From Spirochaetota bacterium (GTDB taxonomy: Bacteria > Spirochaetota > Spirochaetia > Treponematales > Rectinemataceae): 64,000 bases of DNA. A program made the translations under genes and the position numbers. The stretch is from positions 1 through 64,000 of the forward strand of contig JAPLSO010000049.1 in assembly GCA_026398595.1 (NCBI GenBank). Direction: 5' to 3'. Positions 1 through 8,631 of the stretch are shown here, piece by piece (within the stretch, counting starts at the first letter, position 1; every line of letters starts with the position of its first letter). The notes beneath the pieces are model-generated. The model saw nothing but the letters and a program-made list of their open reading frames with translations, was not told the origin of the DNA and made no database searches.

Positions 1-1050
1 ATCTGTCCTTCCGGTATCGTTGCCCTCGTCGGCAAGAACAAGACCGGCAAGACTATCCTCCTCAGGGCAGACATGGACGCCCTCCCCATCAAGGAAATAT
101 CCGACCTCGAGTTCAAGTCCGAGACGGAATACATGCACGCCTGCGGACACGATACGCACACGGCGATGCTCCTGGGAGCCGCACGGATCCTCAAGGACCA
201 CGAGAACGAGCTGTCGGGCCAGGTCAAGCTGATGTTCCAGCCTGGCGAGGAGACCCTCTCGGGCGCGAAGGCGATGATCGAGGCCGGCGTCCTGGAAAAC
301 CCGAAGGTCGACGCGGCCATGATGATCCATTCGGCCGCGGGCTTCCCGATATCGGCGGGCACCTTCCTCGTGGGCGGGGAAAGCCTGCGTCCATCGTCGG
401 GGGATTGCTTCAGGATAGACATAGAAGGTAAAGGATCCCACGGCGCCATGCCCAACCTGGGCGTGGACCCGCTGAACGTGGCGGCCCATATCCATTTGGG
501 TCTGCAGGCCATCAACGCCCGCGAGGCGCAGCCCGGGGAAATCGTCATCGTCACCGTAGGCCAGATACACGGGGGAAACGCGCCCAACGTCATACCCGAG
601 ACGGCCTTCATGGAGGGCACCATCAGGACGCGCGCGGAAGGCCCGCGGAAGTTCGCCATGGAGCGCCTGGTGAGCATAGCGGAGACTATCGGCGCGGCGT
701 TCAGGGCCAAGGTCCACGCGCATTACCTCTATGGCACTCCCAGCATGGCGACCGACGCGACGCTCGCCAAGGACTGCCTGAAGTACGCCGCCGAGACCCT
801 CGCCGGCGTTGCCCCGGCGCTCAACGGCGACGCCGTCGGCGGGCCGAAGCTCAACTCCGGTTCCGAGGATTTTTCCTTCGTAAGCCAGAAAGTGCCCACC
901 GCCATGTGCATGCTCTCGCTCGGCTCCCCCGAGGAAGGGTATCCCTTCTCCATGCACCATCCCAAGGTCAAGTTCGACGACTCGAAGCTCTTCGTGGGCG
1001 CCGCTGCGTACGCGGGCATCGCCATGAGATGGCTAGCCGAGCACCGCTGA
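1..1050 (+). CDS. M20 family amidohydrolase (partial, 5' end outside window)
   Basis: The reading frame is open from the first base, so the N-terminus lies upstream. It encodes a zinc-dependent M20D amidohydrolase of the kind that removes acyl groups from amino acids or cleaves aminoacyl conjugates. Visible signatures are LRADMDALPI (about bases 61-90), HACGHDTHTAMLLG (metal ligands), PGEETLSGAKAMIE with the Glu-Glu catalytic pair, and C-terminal GSEDFSF. The usual HVxP segment reads IHSAAGFP. About 349 residues are visible, so little is missing. The membrane transporter downstream probably imports the substrate or exports a product. Substrate cannot be told from sequence. Confidence 0.9.
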   Translation: MCPSGIVALVGKNKTGKTILLRADMDALPIKEISDLEFKSETEYMHACGHDTHTAMLLGAARILKDHENELSGQVKLMFQPGEETLSGAKAMIEAGVLENPKVDAAMMIHSAAGFPISAGTFLVGGESLRPSSGDCFRIDIEGKGSHGAMPNLGVDPLNVAAHIHLGLQAINAREAQPGEIVIVTVGQIHGGNAPNVIPETAFMEGTIRTRAEGPRKFAMERLVSIAETIGAAFRAKVHAHYLYGTPSMATDATLAKDCLKYAAETLAGVAPALNGDAVGGPKLNSGSEDFSFVSQKVPTAMCMLSLGSPEEGYPFSMHHPKVKFDDSKLFVGAAAYAGIAMRWLAEHR

Positions 1051-1126
1051 AAGCAGGCGCGGCGGGGACAGTATCCAGGTAACACCTGAAGGCAGGAAGC
1101 CTTCAGATTTAATCAAGGAGGCTGCG

Positions 1127-2287
1127 ATGACACAGATTCTGGCATTCCTTATCTTCATTCTCGCGTTGGCTATCGGCGAGGTGGTGTCGACGGCCACAAA
1201 GGCGAGGATCCCATCCCTGCTCGTGGCGATGGTGCTCATGATGGTGGGGTTCTGGGTTGGCCTGCCGAAGGACTTGGTAGCCAAGACAGGGCTGCCGGCT
1301 CTCGCGGCGATCGCGACCCCCATGATTGTGGCGCACATGGGAACCCTGATGTCCCTGAAGAAGGTCGTCCAGCAGTGGAAGGCCCTCCTCATCGGCGCCG
1401 GCGCCCTAGTCGGCGTTGGCGTCCTCCTGCTCACGATCTATAGCAGCATCTACGGACTCCCCATCGCCGTAGCGGCGGCTTGCCCGATTTCCGGCGGTAT
1501 CGTAGCCTCCCAGATCGCCATGGAAGCCATGAAGACTGCCGGTAAACCCGAACTGCAGGTTCTGGTCCTCCTGTTCCTGGTCCTCCAGGGGCTCATCGGC
1601 ATGCCACTGGCTTCCAACCTCCTCAAGCGGGACGTCAAGAAGAACTGGGACAAGATCATGAGCGCCAAGGGAGCTTCGGCCGGTGCTGAGGCAGTTCCCG
1701 AGAAGAAGCTGCTACCGGCGCTTCCCAAAGCGTACGCCAATCCCTTTGTTCTCCTCGTGAAGCTAGCCTTCGTTGCATGGCTGGCGAGCCTCGTCGCCGG
1801 ACTGACGAACGGCGTCATCAACGTCAGCGTGGTGGCAATCGTGTTCGGCCTCATCGCTTACTTTCTCGGCTTCCTCGAAGAGGACATCCTTACCAAGAGC
1901 GGCGCCTTCACCTTCTTCATGCTTCTCCTCCTGTCTGCCGTCATGGGATCGATGAACCTGGCTACTCCCCAGCTCATCGTGTCCTTCATCGGCCCCATCC
2001 TCGTCGGCTTTGTCCTCGGTGTGATCGGCATCGTCGTCATGAGCTGGCTGGTAGGCAAGCTAATCGGCGTCTCAGCCGGCATGGCAATAGCCATCGGCTC
2101 AACGGCCCTTTACGGCTTCCCCGGCAACTACCTCATCGTCCAGGAGATCGCCAGGTCGATGAGTCACAACGATGAGGAGAAGAAGGCCCTATTGGACTAC
2201 CTCCTCCCCCCGATGATCGTCGGAGGCTACGTCACCGTGACGATCGGCTCGGTCATCTTCGCGGGCATCGTGATAAAGTTCATCTAG
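1127..2287 (+). CDS. Polytopic membrane transporter, GltS-like fold suspected
   Basis: A 386-residue, very hydrophobic protein with about ten predicted membrane segments split into two halves. A charged, Ala/Lys-rich cytoplasmic loop (about residues 170-205) separates them. Both halves carry Gly/Ala/Ser-rich stretches such as ACPISGGIVASQIA and AIAIGSTALYGFPGNYL, as seen in ion-coupled carriers of the GltS/2-hydroxycarboxylate type. I do not recognise the exact family. An AAGGAGG ribosome site sits just upstream of ATG. It follows the amidohydrolase by 76 bases, so the pair is probably co-transcribed and may handle an N-acylated amino acid or its product. It ends at a strong terminator. Confidence 0.7.
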   Translation: MTQILAFLIFILALAIGEVVSTATKARIPSLLVAMVLMMVGFWVGLPKDLVAKTGLPALAAIATPMIVAHMGTLMSLKKVVQQWKALLIGAGALVGVGVLLLTIYSSIYGLPIAVAAACPISGGIVASQIAMEAMKTAGKPELQVLVLLFLVLQGLIGMPLASNLLKRDVKKNWDKIMSAKGASAGAEAVPEKKLLPALPKAYANPFVLLVKLAFVAWLASLVAGLTNGVINVSVVAIVFGLIAYFLGFLEEDILTKSGAFTFFMLLLLSAVMGSMNLATPQLIVSFIGPILVGFVLGVIGIVVMSWLVGKLIGVSAGMAIAIGSTALYGFPGNYLIVQEIARSMSHNDEEKKALLDYLLPPMIVGGYVTVTIGSVIFAGIVIKFI

Positions 2288-2311
2288 GGCTAGCGTTCGC
2301 GTAACATTCTA

Positions 2312-2364
2312 GAAAATCCCCTTCCCGTCGAGCCTGAGCGGCTAAAGGCGGGGAGGGGATTTTC
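2312..2364. terminator. Bidirectional Rho-independent terminator
   Basis: AAAATCCCCTTCCC pairs with GGGGAGGGGATTTT across a roughly 23-base loop. The A run on one side and T run on the other make it work on both strands. It sits between the convergent transporter gene and the RpiR-type regulator gene. Confidence 0.85.
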
Positions 2365-2424
2365 ATGTAGAGGGCAGACTCGGCGGACGCATTTGCGAAC
2401 AGCGTCACCTTGAGCTAGACCGGC

Positions 2425-3285
2425 TCAGTACTTCTTCGACTCCAGGGCTTTCTCGATGCTCCTGAACTGGTCGACGGCCTGTTGGCCGCGTTTGGTGGCG
2501 ATGATGGTGTAGATGGCGTCGATGATGGTCATCTGGGCGACGCGGGAGGCGAGGGCGACGATCCTGTAGTGGGACTCATTCGAGGCCGTCGTCAGGTGGA
2601 TGTCGGCGATGTCACCCAGGGGATTCCTGCCTATGTTCGTCAGGGCGATGACCTTGGAGCCGTGCTTCTTAGCCAGCTCCGCTGCGTCGACCACGTCCTT
2701 GGAGCTGCCCGAGTGGCTGATCGCGAAGACCGTGTCCTGGGGGCCCAGGTAGGTCGCGGCGATGATCTGCATGTGGGAGTCCGTGTACGCGAAGGCCGTG
2801 ATGCCGAGGCGCATCAGCTTGTGCTGGAGATCGATGGCGATGGACTGGGAGTTGCCGAGACCGAAGATGATCACTTTGGCCGAGGCGCCGACGATGGCCG
2901 CCGCCTTTTCGACGAGGTCGGCTTTCAGGGTATCGTACGTGAAGCGCAGCGTGTGGATCGAGCTCTGGAAGACCTTGTCTATAATGGTGGAGGCTGAATC
3001 ATCCGCCGATATTTCCTCGTGAATGCTCTGTAAGGGCGTAACGATGTCCTGGGCGAGGGTGACCTTAAGGTCCTGGTAGCCCGACATGCCCAGGTCGTGG
3101 CAGGCCCGTATGACGGTAGCGACGGAGACGTCGCTCGCTTCGCCTAGCCCCGAAACCGAGAGATAAACGACTTCCTCGGGATGGTCGATGATGTAGTCGA
3201 TGACCCGGACTTCCGACTTGCTCAGACTCGAACGGAGAGCCTTCATCTTCATGATGAGGGCTGGAAGTCGTTCTGTGTCATTCAT
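2425..3285 (-). CDS. MurR/RpiR family transcriptional regulator
   Basis: A 286-residue repressor or activator that senses a sugar phosphate. Residues 1-77 form the N-terminal helix-turn-helix of the family (VSGLGEASDVSVATVIRAC). Residues about 125-260 form an SIS domain with GLGNS (142-146) and SHSGSS (190-195), the phosphosugar-binding loops. It is divergent from the FAD oxidase operon. A perfect palindrome lies just upstream of its own start and a second before the oxidase gene, so autoregulation plus control of that operon is likely. RpiR-type proteins include HexR, and the IolR of Salmonella and rhizobia. An iolB/aldolase block 20 kb away has a similar palindrome. Confidence 0.92.
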   Translation of the reverse strand: MNDTERLPALIMKMKALRSSLSKSEVRVIDYIIDHPEEVVYLSVSGLGEASDVSVATVIRACHDLGMSGYQDLKVTLAQDIVTPLQSIHEEISADDSASTIIDKVFQSSIHTLRFTYDTLKADLVEKAAAIVGASAKVIIFGLGNSQSIAIDLQHKLMRLGITAFAYTDSHMQIIAATYLGPQDTVFAISHSGSSKDVVDAAELAKKHGSKVIALTNIGRNPLGDIADIHLTTASNESHYRIVALASRVAQMTIIDAIYTIIATKRGQQAVDQFRSIEKALESKKY

Positions 3286-3312
3286 CGCCGATCTCCTCCG
3301 GTATCACTAGGA

Positions 3313-3329
3313 AATATTGTTACAATATT
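3313..3329. promoter_or_regulatory. Putative operator at the RpiR regulator gene
   Basis: AATATTGT-T-ACAATATT is a perfect 17-base palindrome, 28 bases upstream of the regulator's start codon. It shares the TTGTNACAA-like core with the site at 3564. Most likely it is an autoregulatory site; this is inferred from position and symmetry only. Confidence 0.55.
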
Positions 3330-3563
3330 ATTCCTTTCCGGGGAAATACGCAAGTCGAATATGGCTCGAGGCTCTTTCTCGTCCGGTAAAATCGTCGCGC
3401 CGGCCACAGACCTTCGGCGCAAAGTCCTGGGAACGTTTTTAGGCCCATGCTGCTGTGGTGGTAATGAAGTATATATACGGTAAAAAATAACAAAAGATTT
3501 TCGATACAAGAGGATGCAGGTTGAGGGTTATAAATAAAATGTTCATAAAAAACTATTATATAT

Positions 3564-3578
3564 TGTAATACTATTACA
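3564..3578. promoter_or_regulatory. Putative RpiR-type operator before the FAD oxidase operon
   Basis: TGTAATA-C-TATTACA is a perfect 15-base palindrome 65 bases before the oxidase start. It closely resembles the known HexR consensus (TGTAATTNNATTACA), and HexR is an RpiR-family protein. A near copy lies at 23464. Confidence 0.6.
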
Positions 3579-3642
3579 TTCATGGTAGACTCGCGGTGAA
3601 GATGGTGGAGCGATTCACCGTCCAACACCGGTAAAGGAGGGC

Positions 3643-5076
3643 ATGACCGCTATGGAAACTCGTGGGTTCATGCTCGAGATGATCCGCTCAGAACTCGAGG
3701 ACGCCGTCTGCGTGGACAATGTCTCGGGGCGGGAAAGCGACAAGCTGGCCTATGGCGTGGACTATTTTTGGATAGGCAGGATGTGGGCGGACAAGGGGCT
3801 TAAGCTGCCTTCGCCCGACCTCATCGTCAGACCCGGAACCGCCGAGGAGACGTCGCGCGTACTCAAAATAGCCAACTATTATAAGATTCCGGTCTACACG
3901 TGGGGCGGCGGCTCGGGCTCGCAGGGCGGGGCTCTGCCGATGTCGGGCGGTCTCATCCTCGACACCAAGCGGATGAACAAGGTGCTGGAGTACGACGAAC
4001 TATCCATGAAAGTGACGGTGGAAGCGGGGATGAACTTCCAGCAGCTCGAGTGGTACGCCAACGAGCGCGGGCACTCCCTGATGCATTACCCCTCGTCCCT
4101 CACCTGCGCTACCGTGGGCGGATTCCTGGCTCATCGGGGTATAGGCGTCCTTTCCAACAAATATGGCAAGATCGACGACATGTGCTTGAGCCTCGAGGTC
4201 GTCCTTCCAGACGGAACCATCATACATAGCCTGCCTGTGCCCAAGCACGCGGCTGGCCCCGATCTCAATCAGATTTTTATCGGTTCGGAAGGCACGCTCG
4301 GCGTCATCACCAAGGCAACCTTCAAGCTCTACGAACAGCCCGAGGAGAGGAGATTCAGAGCCTTTATTTTCAAGGATTTGACCTCGGGTCTGGCGGCCGG
4401 CAGGGAGATCATGAGGAAGACGCGGCCCTCCATCATCCGGCTCTACGACGAGGCCGAAACAGCCTCCATCATTAAGGAAGTTTTGGGCGTCGCCAAGAAG
4501 GGTGCCTTCATGAACCTGGCCGTCGAGGGGATTCCCGAGATGGCGGCTCTTGAGGAGAGAATCATCCTCGAAATTTGCGCGAAGCATGGAGGCAAGGACC
4601 TGGGAGACGAGTGGGGGAAGAAGTGGTGGGACAACCGCATAACCTTTTTCTATCCCGGCCATATCATGGACATACCTCAGCTTTTCGGCACCATGGACAC
4701 GATCGCCACCTATGACAAGATCGAGAAAGTGTACTGGGCCATGAAACACGCCGTGGAGGACAACTTCCCGGGCGTCAGGTTCATAGCCCATTTCTCCCAC
4801 TGGTACGAATGGGGCTGCATGGTCTACGACCGCTTCATCATGGACAAGCCGCCAGAGGACCCCGAGGAGGCGATACGTCTCCACAACAGGATCTGGAACG
4901 CGGGCATCCGCGCGGCTCTCGCCAACGGCGGCGTGATTAACGATCACCACGGCGTGGGGCTCAAGCTCGGCAGGCTCATGAAAGAACAATATGGACCGGC
5001 AATGAGGGTATTCGAGGGGATCAAGAAAAGCGTCGATCCTAACGGGATCATGAATCCCTGGAAGCTGGGGCTTTGA
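3643..5076 (+). CDS. FAD-linked oxidase, AGPS/GlcD-like (VAO/PCMH fold)
   Basis: A 477-residue flavoprotein of the FAD_binding_4 family. The FAD-binding part includes TWGGGSGSQGG (residues 87-96), VEAGMNFQQLEWYA (126-139), LAHRGIGVLSNKYG (162-175) and IGSEGTLGVITKATF (213-227). The C-terminal part ends in SVDPNGIMNPWKLGL. The active-site stretch NDHHGVGLKLGRLM resembles alkyl-dihydroxyacetonephosphate synthase rather than the SGEHGIG of glycolate or lactate dehydrogenases. AAAGGAGG lies only two bases before the first ATG, so the in-frame ATG at 3652 may be the true start. It leads an operon with an Fe-S protein, a sugar kinase and EtfBA, so it probably oxidises a hydroxylated substrate and passes electrons to Etf. 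Substrate unknown. Confidence 0.88.
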   Translation: MTAMETRGFMLEMIRSELEDAVCVDNVSGRESDKLAYGVDYFWIGRMWADKGLKLPSPDLIVRPGTAEETSRVLKIANYYKIPVYTWGGGSGSQGGALPMSGGLILDTKRMNKVLEYDELSMKVTVEAGMNFQQLEWYANERGHSLMHYPSSLTCATVGGFLAHRGIGVLSNKYGKIDDMCLSLEVVLPDGTIIHSLPVPKHAAGPDLNQIFIGSEGTLGVITKATFKLYEQPEERRFRAFIFKDLTSGLAAGREIMRKTRPSIIRLYDEAETASIIKEVLGVAKKGAFMNLAVEGIPEMAALEERIILEICAKHGGKDLGDEWGKKWWDNRITFFYPGHIMDIPQLFGTMDTIATYDKIEKVYWAMKHAVEDNFPGVRFIAHFSHWYEWGCMVYDRFIMDKPPEDPEEAIRLHNRIWNAGIRAALANGGVINDHHGVGLKLGRLMKEQYGPAMRVFEGIKKSVDPNGIMNPWKLGL

Positions 5077-5077
5077 A

Positions 5078-6223
5078 ATGAAGGAAAATTCGACTATGTT
5101 CTCGGGAAAAGCCAGGAAAAACGCCGACGCCTGCAGATTCTGCTGGATGTGCCGCCATCTCTGCCCGGTAGGCCTTGCCACGGGGCGCGAGACGAACACG
5201 CCCAGGGTTAAGGGGCTCATGGTATCCCTAGTAGAACGGGGCTACAAGTATACGGCCGAGATGGCCGCCGACATGTACGAATGCTGTCTTTGCGAAGCCT
5301 GCACCCATGATTGCGCGACAGGTTTCGAACCGCCGCTTTTCATACGCGAGGCGAGGGCGAGGGCTGTGGCGGCGGGGATCGCTCCTCCCTTGGTCGAAAA
5401 GGCCATCGCGAATCTCCTCGAAGCGGACAACATCTACGGGGCACCGAAAACCGAGCGCGGGAAGGGTTTCGAAGCCGAGGCGCGGAGCCTGCCTGAGAAG
5501 GCGCCCGTCGCCTTGAGGATAGGGGCTGCGGCTGCCTACAGGCGGCCGGAGATAGGTGCGGCCGTTATCAGACTGTTGAAAGCCGCAGGTGTGGAGTTCT
5601 GCCTCATCCGCGACGAACTTCAGACCGGCTCCGAACTAGGCGATCTCATGGGCTCAGTCGGGGAAGTGAAGGCCGCGGCCCAGGCTGCCGTTGCCCAGAT
5701 AAACGCGACCGGAGCCGGGACCTTGGTTGTCCTGGATCCGAGCGAAGCCAGGACCTTGATACGGGAATGCGGGGAGTGGAGCTGTGCCCCGAAGGCTAAG
5801 GTCGTCACTGCCACTGCCTTTATCGCTGGCCTCGTGAGGGAAGGCAGGCTGAAACCCTCGCCCCTTGCGCTTGGGACGGTGACATTCCATGATCCTTGCA
5901 GGCTCGCGAGGGATCTCGAGGAGACAGGACCAGCGAGGGAGCTGATCGCGGCCATGGGACTCGAGTTCAGGGAGATGTTCCTCCATGGTCCGATGACTAC
6001 CTGCTGCGGGGGAATCGTCCTGGGGGCCCATTCGCCCAAGCTGACCGCCCTCACCGCGGCCAGACGCAGGGCCGATGCGGCCAGGACGGGGGCTTCCGTC
6101 CTCGTGACCGCCTGCCCGGGCTGTCTCGATGTCCTGGGCGGTGCGAAAGCCGAGGGCATGGCTGTGGAGGATATCTTCGTCCTTCTCGCGCGAGCCTGTG
6201 GGCTCGAAGCCTGCAGGCTCTAA
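5078..6223 (+). CDS. Two-cluster Fe-S / CCG-domain oxidoreductase subunit (GlcF-like)
   Basis: A 381-residue soluble protein. Two 4Fe-4S motifs are visible: C19-x2-C22-x2-C25-x3-C29-Pro and C69-x2-C72-x2-C75-x3-C79. C-terminal CCG-type sequences are HDPCRLARDLEETG, then TTCCGG, then TACPGC, the non-haem Fe-S binding repeats of GlcF/HdrB-type subunits. It starts one base after the oxidase stop and so is likely its electron-transfer partner. The C-terminus lies in a 15-bp tandem repeat, and the stop codon itself is part of one repeat unit. The exact physiological acceptor is unclear; EtfAB in the same operon is the obvious candidate. Confidence 0.88.
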   Translation: MKENSTMFSGKARKNADACRFCWMCRHLCPVGLATGRETNTPRVKGLMVSLVERGYKYTAEMAADMYECCLCEACTHDCATGFEPPLFIREARARAVAAGIAPPLVEKAIANLLEADNIYGAPKTERGKGFEAEARSLPEKAPVALRIGAAAAYRRPEIGAAVIRLLKAAGVEFCLIRDELQTGSELGDLMGSVGEVKAAAQAAVAQINATGAGTLVVLDPSEARTLIRECGEWSCAPKAKVVTATAFIAGLVREGRLKPSPLALGTVTFHDPCRLARDLEETGPARELIAAMGLEFREMFLHGPMTTCCGGIVLGAHSPKLTALTAARRRADAARTGASVLVTACPGCLDVLGGAKAEGMAVEDIFVLLARACGLEACRL

Positions 6224-6253
6224 GCCTGCGGGCTCTAAGCCTGCTGGCTCTAG
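6194..6253 (+). repeat. Four tandem 15-bp units across a stop codon
   Basis: Four consecutive 15-base units follow the pattern GCCTGNNGGCTCNAR. The TAA of unit 2 is the stop codon of the Fe-S protein gene. Units 3 and 4 are non-coding and lie before the kinase start. Unit 2 contains the palindrome AGCCTGCAGGCT. The array looks like local slippage duplication. Confidence 0.85.
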
Positions 6254-6291
6254 GCCGCCGAGCCCTTTCTCGCCGTCTCCAGGGGGATGAT

Positions 6292-7836
6292 ATGGCCGAA
6301 ACCTATCTTTTGGGCATCGATTTCGGGGGTGGCGGGGCGAAGGCCACACTCCTTCGCGGCGACGGGCACATCGCGGCGACAGCCGTCAGGGAGTACCCCA
6401 CCTATCATCCCCGCGAAGGCTGGGCCGAGCAGAACCCCGACGAAGTCTACGCCGCATTCAAGATCCTTTGCCGTGAAATTCTGCAGCGATCGGCTATCGC
6501 ACCCGATGCGATCGCCGCGATCTGCCTGGACGCGGCCACGCATACGGGGGTCCTCCTCGACGCTTCCGGCGGACTTGTCCGCGACTCCATCTACTGGACC
6601 GACAGAAGATCGGTCGAAGAGTCGGCTCATCTCAGCGAAACGATGGGCGCGAAGATCATGGAGCTATGCCTCAATGCCACCAGCCCCATCTGGACCCTCC
6701 CGCAGCTCATCTGGCTCAGGAACCACGAACCCAAGGTCCACGCTCGGATAAAAAGAATCCTCTTCATGAAGGACTACATCCGCCTGAGGCTGACGGGAGA
6801 GTTCGTAACGGACAGGATAGACGCCATGGGCAGCCTTCTCATGGACGAGAGGGGGGGTATCTGGTCCGAGGAACTCTGCGGTTTTGCCGGCCTTGACACA
6901 TCGATGTTGCCTCGCCTGGCTGACCCGCAGGACATCGTCGGGAAGGTCAGGACAGAAGCCGCCGCCGAGACGGGCCTCGCCGTCGGGACACCGGTGCTGG
7001 CGGGAGCCCCCGATACGGTGATGGAGGTCTACGCCTCGGGCGCGATAGCACCAGGACAGGCCACGGTCAAGCTCGCCACGGCCGGGAGAATCTGCGCAGT
7101 CACAAATCGGGGTATACCCCATCCAATGCTCGTCAACTACCGCCACCTGGCGCCGGGGCTCTGGTATCCGGGCACGGCTACCAAGTCCTGCGCCGCCTCC
7201 TATCGCTGGTACAGGGACGTTCTCTGCGAAGGGGAGATGGACCGGGCTGAAGCCGCCGGCAGCGATGCCTATGGTATTATGGACGATGAGGCGGCGTCCG
7301 TGCCGCCCGGTTCCGACGGCCTCTTCTTCCACCCCTACCTCCAGGGCGAGATGACGCCTTACCTTGACGATTCGCTCCGGGGCAGTTTCATCGGCCTGTC
7401 CTCCTTCCACGGCAAAGCCCATTTCACCCGCGCCGTCCTCGAGGGCGTCGCCTTCTCCCTCTACGACTGCATGGGCGTCCTACGGAAGCTCGGCGTCGAA
7501 CCGAAACGCGCCATAGCCATTGGCGGAGGAGCCTCTAGCCCTCTGTGGCTGGGTATCCTCGCCGACGTCCTTGGCATCGAACTCGACAAGAATGAGAATG
7601 ACGATTCCTCGTCCCTGGGGTCTGCCATGCTCGCTGGCGTAGCCATGGGTGTGTTCGACACTCTGGCCGATTCCGTGAAGAAGTGCGTATGCGTCAAGGA
7701 AACCGTGGTCCCTGATAAAGAAAGGCACGCGATCTACCTCGAACGCTTCGCAATCTACAAGAAGATCCATGACGCCCTGGCTCCCGTCTACGCCGAGTCA
7801 GCGGGCCCCGGGACGGGCGCGGCCTCCCGCCCATGA
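6292..7836 (+). CDS. FGGY family carbohydrate kinase (xylulokinase-like)
   Basis: A 514-residue ATP-dependent sugar or polyol kinase. The N-terminal actin-like lobe opens with YLLGIDFGGGGAKATLL, and CLDAATHTGVLLD and SIYWTDRRS follow. The C-terminal lobe has AGAPDTVMEVYASGAI and IAIGGGASSPLWLGIL (adenosine loop). ATG 6292 is chosen because the family begins here and an AGGGGG site precedes it; the frame is open further upstream without kinase sequence. Being inside an oxidase-Etf operon, it probably phosphorylates the oxidised or the entering sugar. Within FGGY it is closest in style to xylulokinase/gluconokinase; the substrate is not determined. Confidence 0.9.
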   Translation: MAETYLLGIDFGGGGAKATLLRGDGHIAATAVREYPTYHPREGWAEQNPDEVYAAFKILCREILQRSAIAPDAIAAICLDAATHTGVLLDASGGLVRDSIYWTDRRSVEESAHLSETMGAKIMELCLNATSPIWTLPQLIWLRNHEPKVHARIKRILFMKDYIRLRLTGEFVTDRIDAMGSLLMDERGGIWSEELCGFAGLDTSMLPRLADPQDIVGKVRTEAAAETGLAVGTPVLAGAPDTVMEVYASGAIAPGQATVKLATAGRICAVTNRGIPHPMLVNYRHLAPGLWYPGTATKSCAASYRWYRDVLCEGEMDRAEAAGSDAYGIMDDEAASVPPGSDGLFFHPYLQGEMTPYLDDSLRGSFIGLSSFHGKAHFTRAVLEGVAFSLYDCMGVLRKLGVEPKRAIAIGGGASSPLWLGILADVLGIELDKNENDDSSSLGSAMLAGVAMGVFDTLADSVKKCVCVKETVVPDKERHAIYLERFAIYKKIHDALAPVYAESAGPGTGAASRP

Positions 7837-8627
7837 AGCGGATCGTCGTCTGCCTCAAGCAAGTCCCTTCCACGGCATCGGTGGGTTTCGATCCTAAGAC
7901 GAACAACTTGGACCGTTCGGGCGCTGCTGTCATGACCAACCCCGCGGACGGTTTCGCGCTGGAAGCCGCTTTGGCCCTCAAAGACCGGACAGGCTGCGAG
8001 GTGGCAGCCTTGACTATGGGCAGGCCAGAGGCAGCCTCCCTCCTTCGCGAGGCTGCTGAGTGCGGCGCGACCTCCCTTTGGCTGATCACCGACCCGGCCT
8101 TTGCCGGCTCGGACAGCTACGCAACTGCTTTCATCCTGGCACGGGCGATCAAGGCCATCGGAGGGGCCGACCTCGTCCTCTGCGGCAGGAGGGCCCTAGA
8201 CGGCGAGACAGGGCAGACGGGACCGGAACTGGCGGCAATGCTCTCGATTCCGAGCGTGACGAACCTTGTGGGAATCGAACTCAGCGCTGAAGAAAACCTC
8301 ATCTGCCAAAGACTGCGGGAGAGCTGTCTGGAAAGCCTCGCAGTCAAACTCCCCGCTCTTCTTTCCGTGTGCGAGGGGATGCCCAGGCTTCGCCCACCGA
8401 GTATTCTCGCGATGCGGCGCAGCCGGAGCATGGAGATACGGCACCTGGACTCAAGAATCCTTGGCCTCGATCCTAGCCGATTAGGCGCCGCGGGATCTTT
8501 CACCCGCGTGGACAAACTGTCTCAGCCTCCATCGCGGGACCGGAGCTGCGAACTAGTCCACGGCGAGGCAAATGGCGCCACCCGCGCCTGCGAAGCCCTC
8601 TTAACAATACTCGGGCGGCGGGGATAG
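7833..8627 (+). CDS. etfB: Electron transfer flavoprotein beta subunit
   Basis: A 264-residue EtfB/FixA protein, overlapping the kinase stop by ATGA. Typical blocks are IVVCLKQVP at the N-terminus, NPADGFALEAALALKD, FAGSDSYATAFILARAIK and the nucleotide-binding CGRRALDGETGQTGPELA. With EtfA it forms the heterodimer that takes electrons from a flavin dehydrogenase, here presumably the AGPS-like oxidase and Fe-S protein of the same operon. A second etfB lies at 29491, and the two are clearly diverged paralogues rather than a recent duplication. Confidence 0.93.
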   Translation: MKRIVVCLKQVPSTASVGFDPKTNNLDRSGAAVMTNPADGFALEAALALKDRTGCEVAALTMGRPEAASLLREAAECGATSLWLITDPAFAGSDSYATAFILARAIKAIGGADLVLCGRRALDGETGQTGPELAAMLSIPSVTNLVGIELSAEENLICQRLRESCLESLAVKLPALLSVCEGMPRLRPPSILAMRRSRSMEIRHLDSRILGLDPSRLGAAGSFTRVDKLSQPPSRDRSCELVHGEANGATRACEALLTILGRRG

Positions 8628-8631
8628 GCGG

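Larger units (their letters stand above)
3286..3642. other. Divergent control region between RpiR regulator and oxidase operon
   Basis: The 357 bases hold no gene. The stretch is clearly more AT-rich than its surroundings, especially 3475-3590, as expected for two divergent promoters. Two perfect palindromes (3313-3329 and 3564-3578) are listed separately. I could not place either promoter hexamer pair with confidence. Confidence 0.6.

Noticed and set aside
4000-5220. Long minus-strand open frame (406 codons) opposite the FAD oxidase
   Set aside because: It mirrors a clear flavoprotein gene, has no recognisable domain and exists because GC-rich codons leave the opposite strand open.
5896-6291. 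Upstream extension of the FGGY kinase frame through the 15-bp repeats
   Set aside because: The extension translates to Arg/Leu-rich repeat sequence overlapping the Fe-S gene; the kinase fold begins at 6292 with its own ribosome site.
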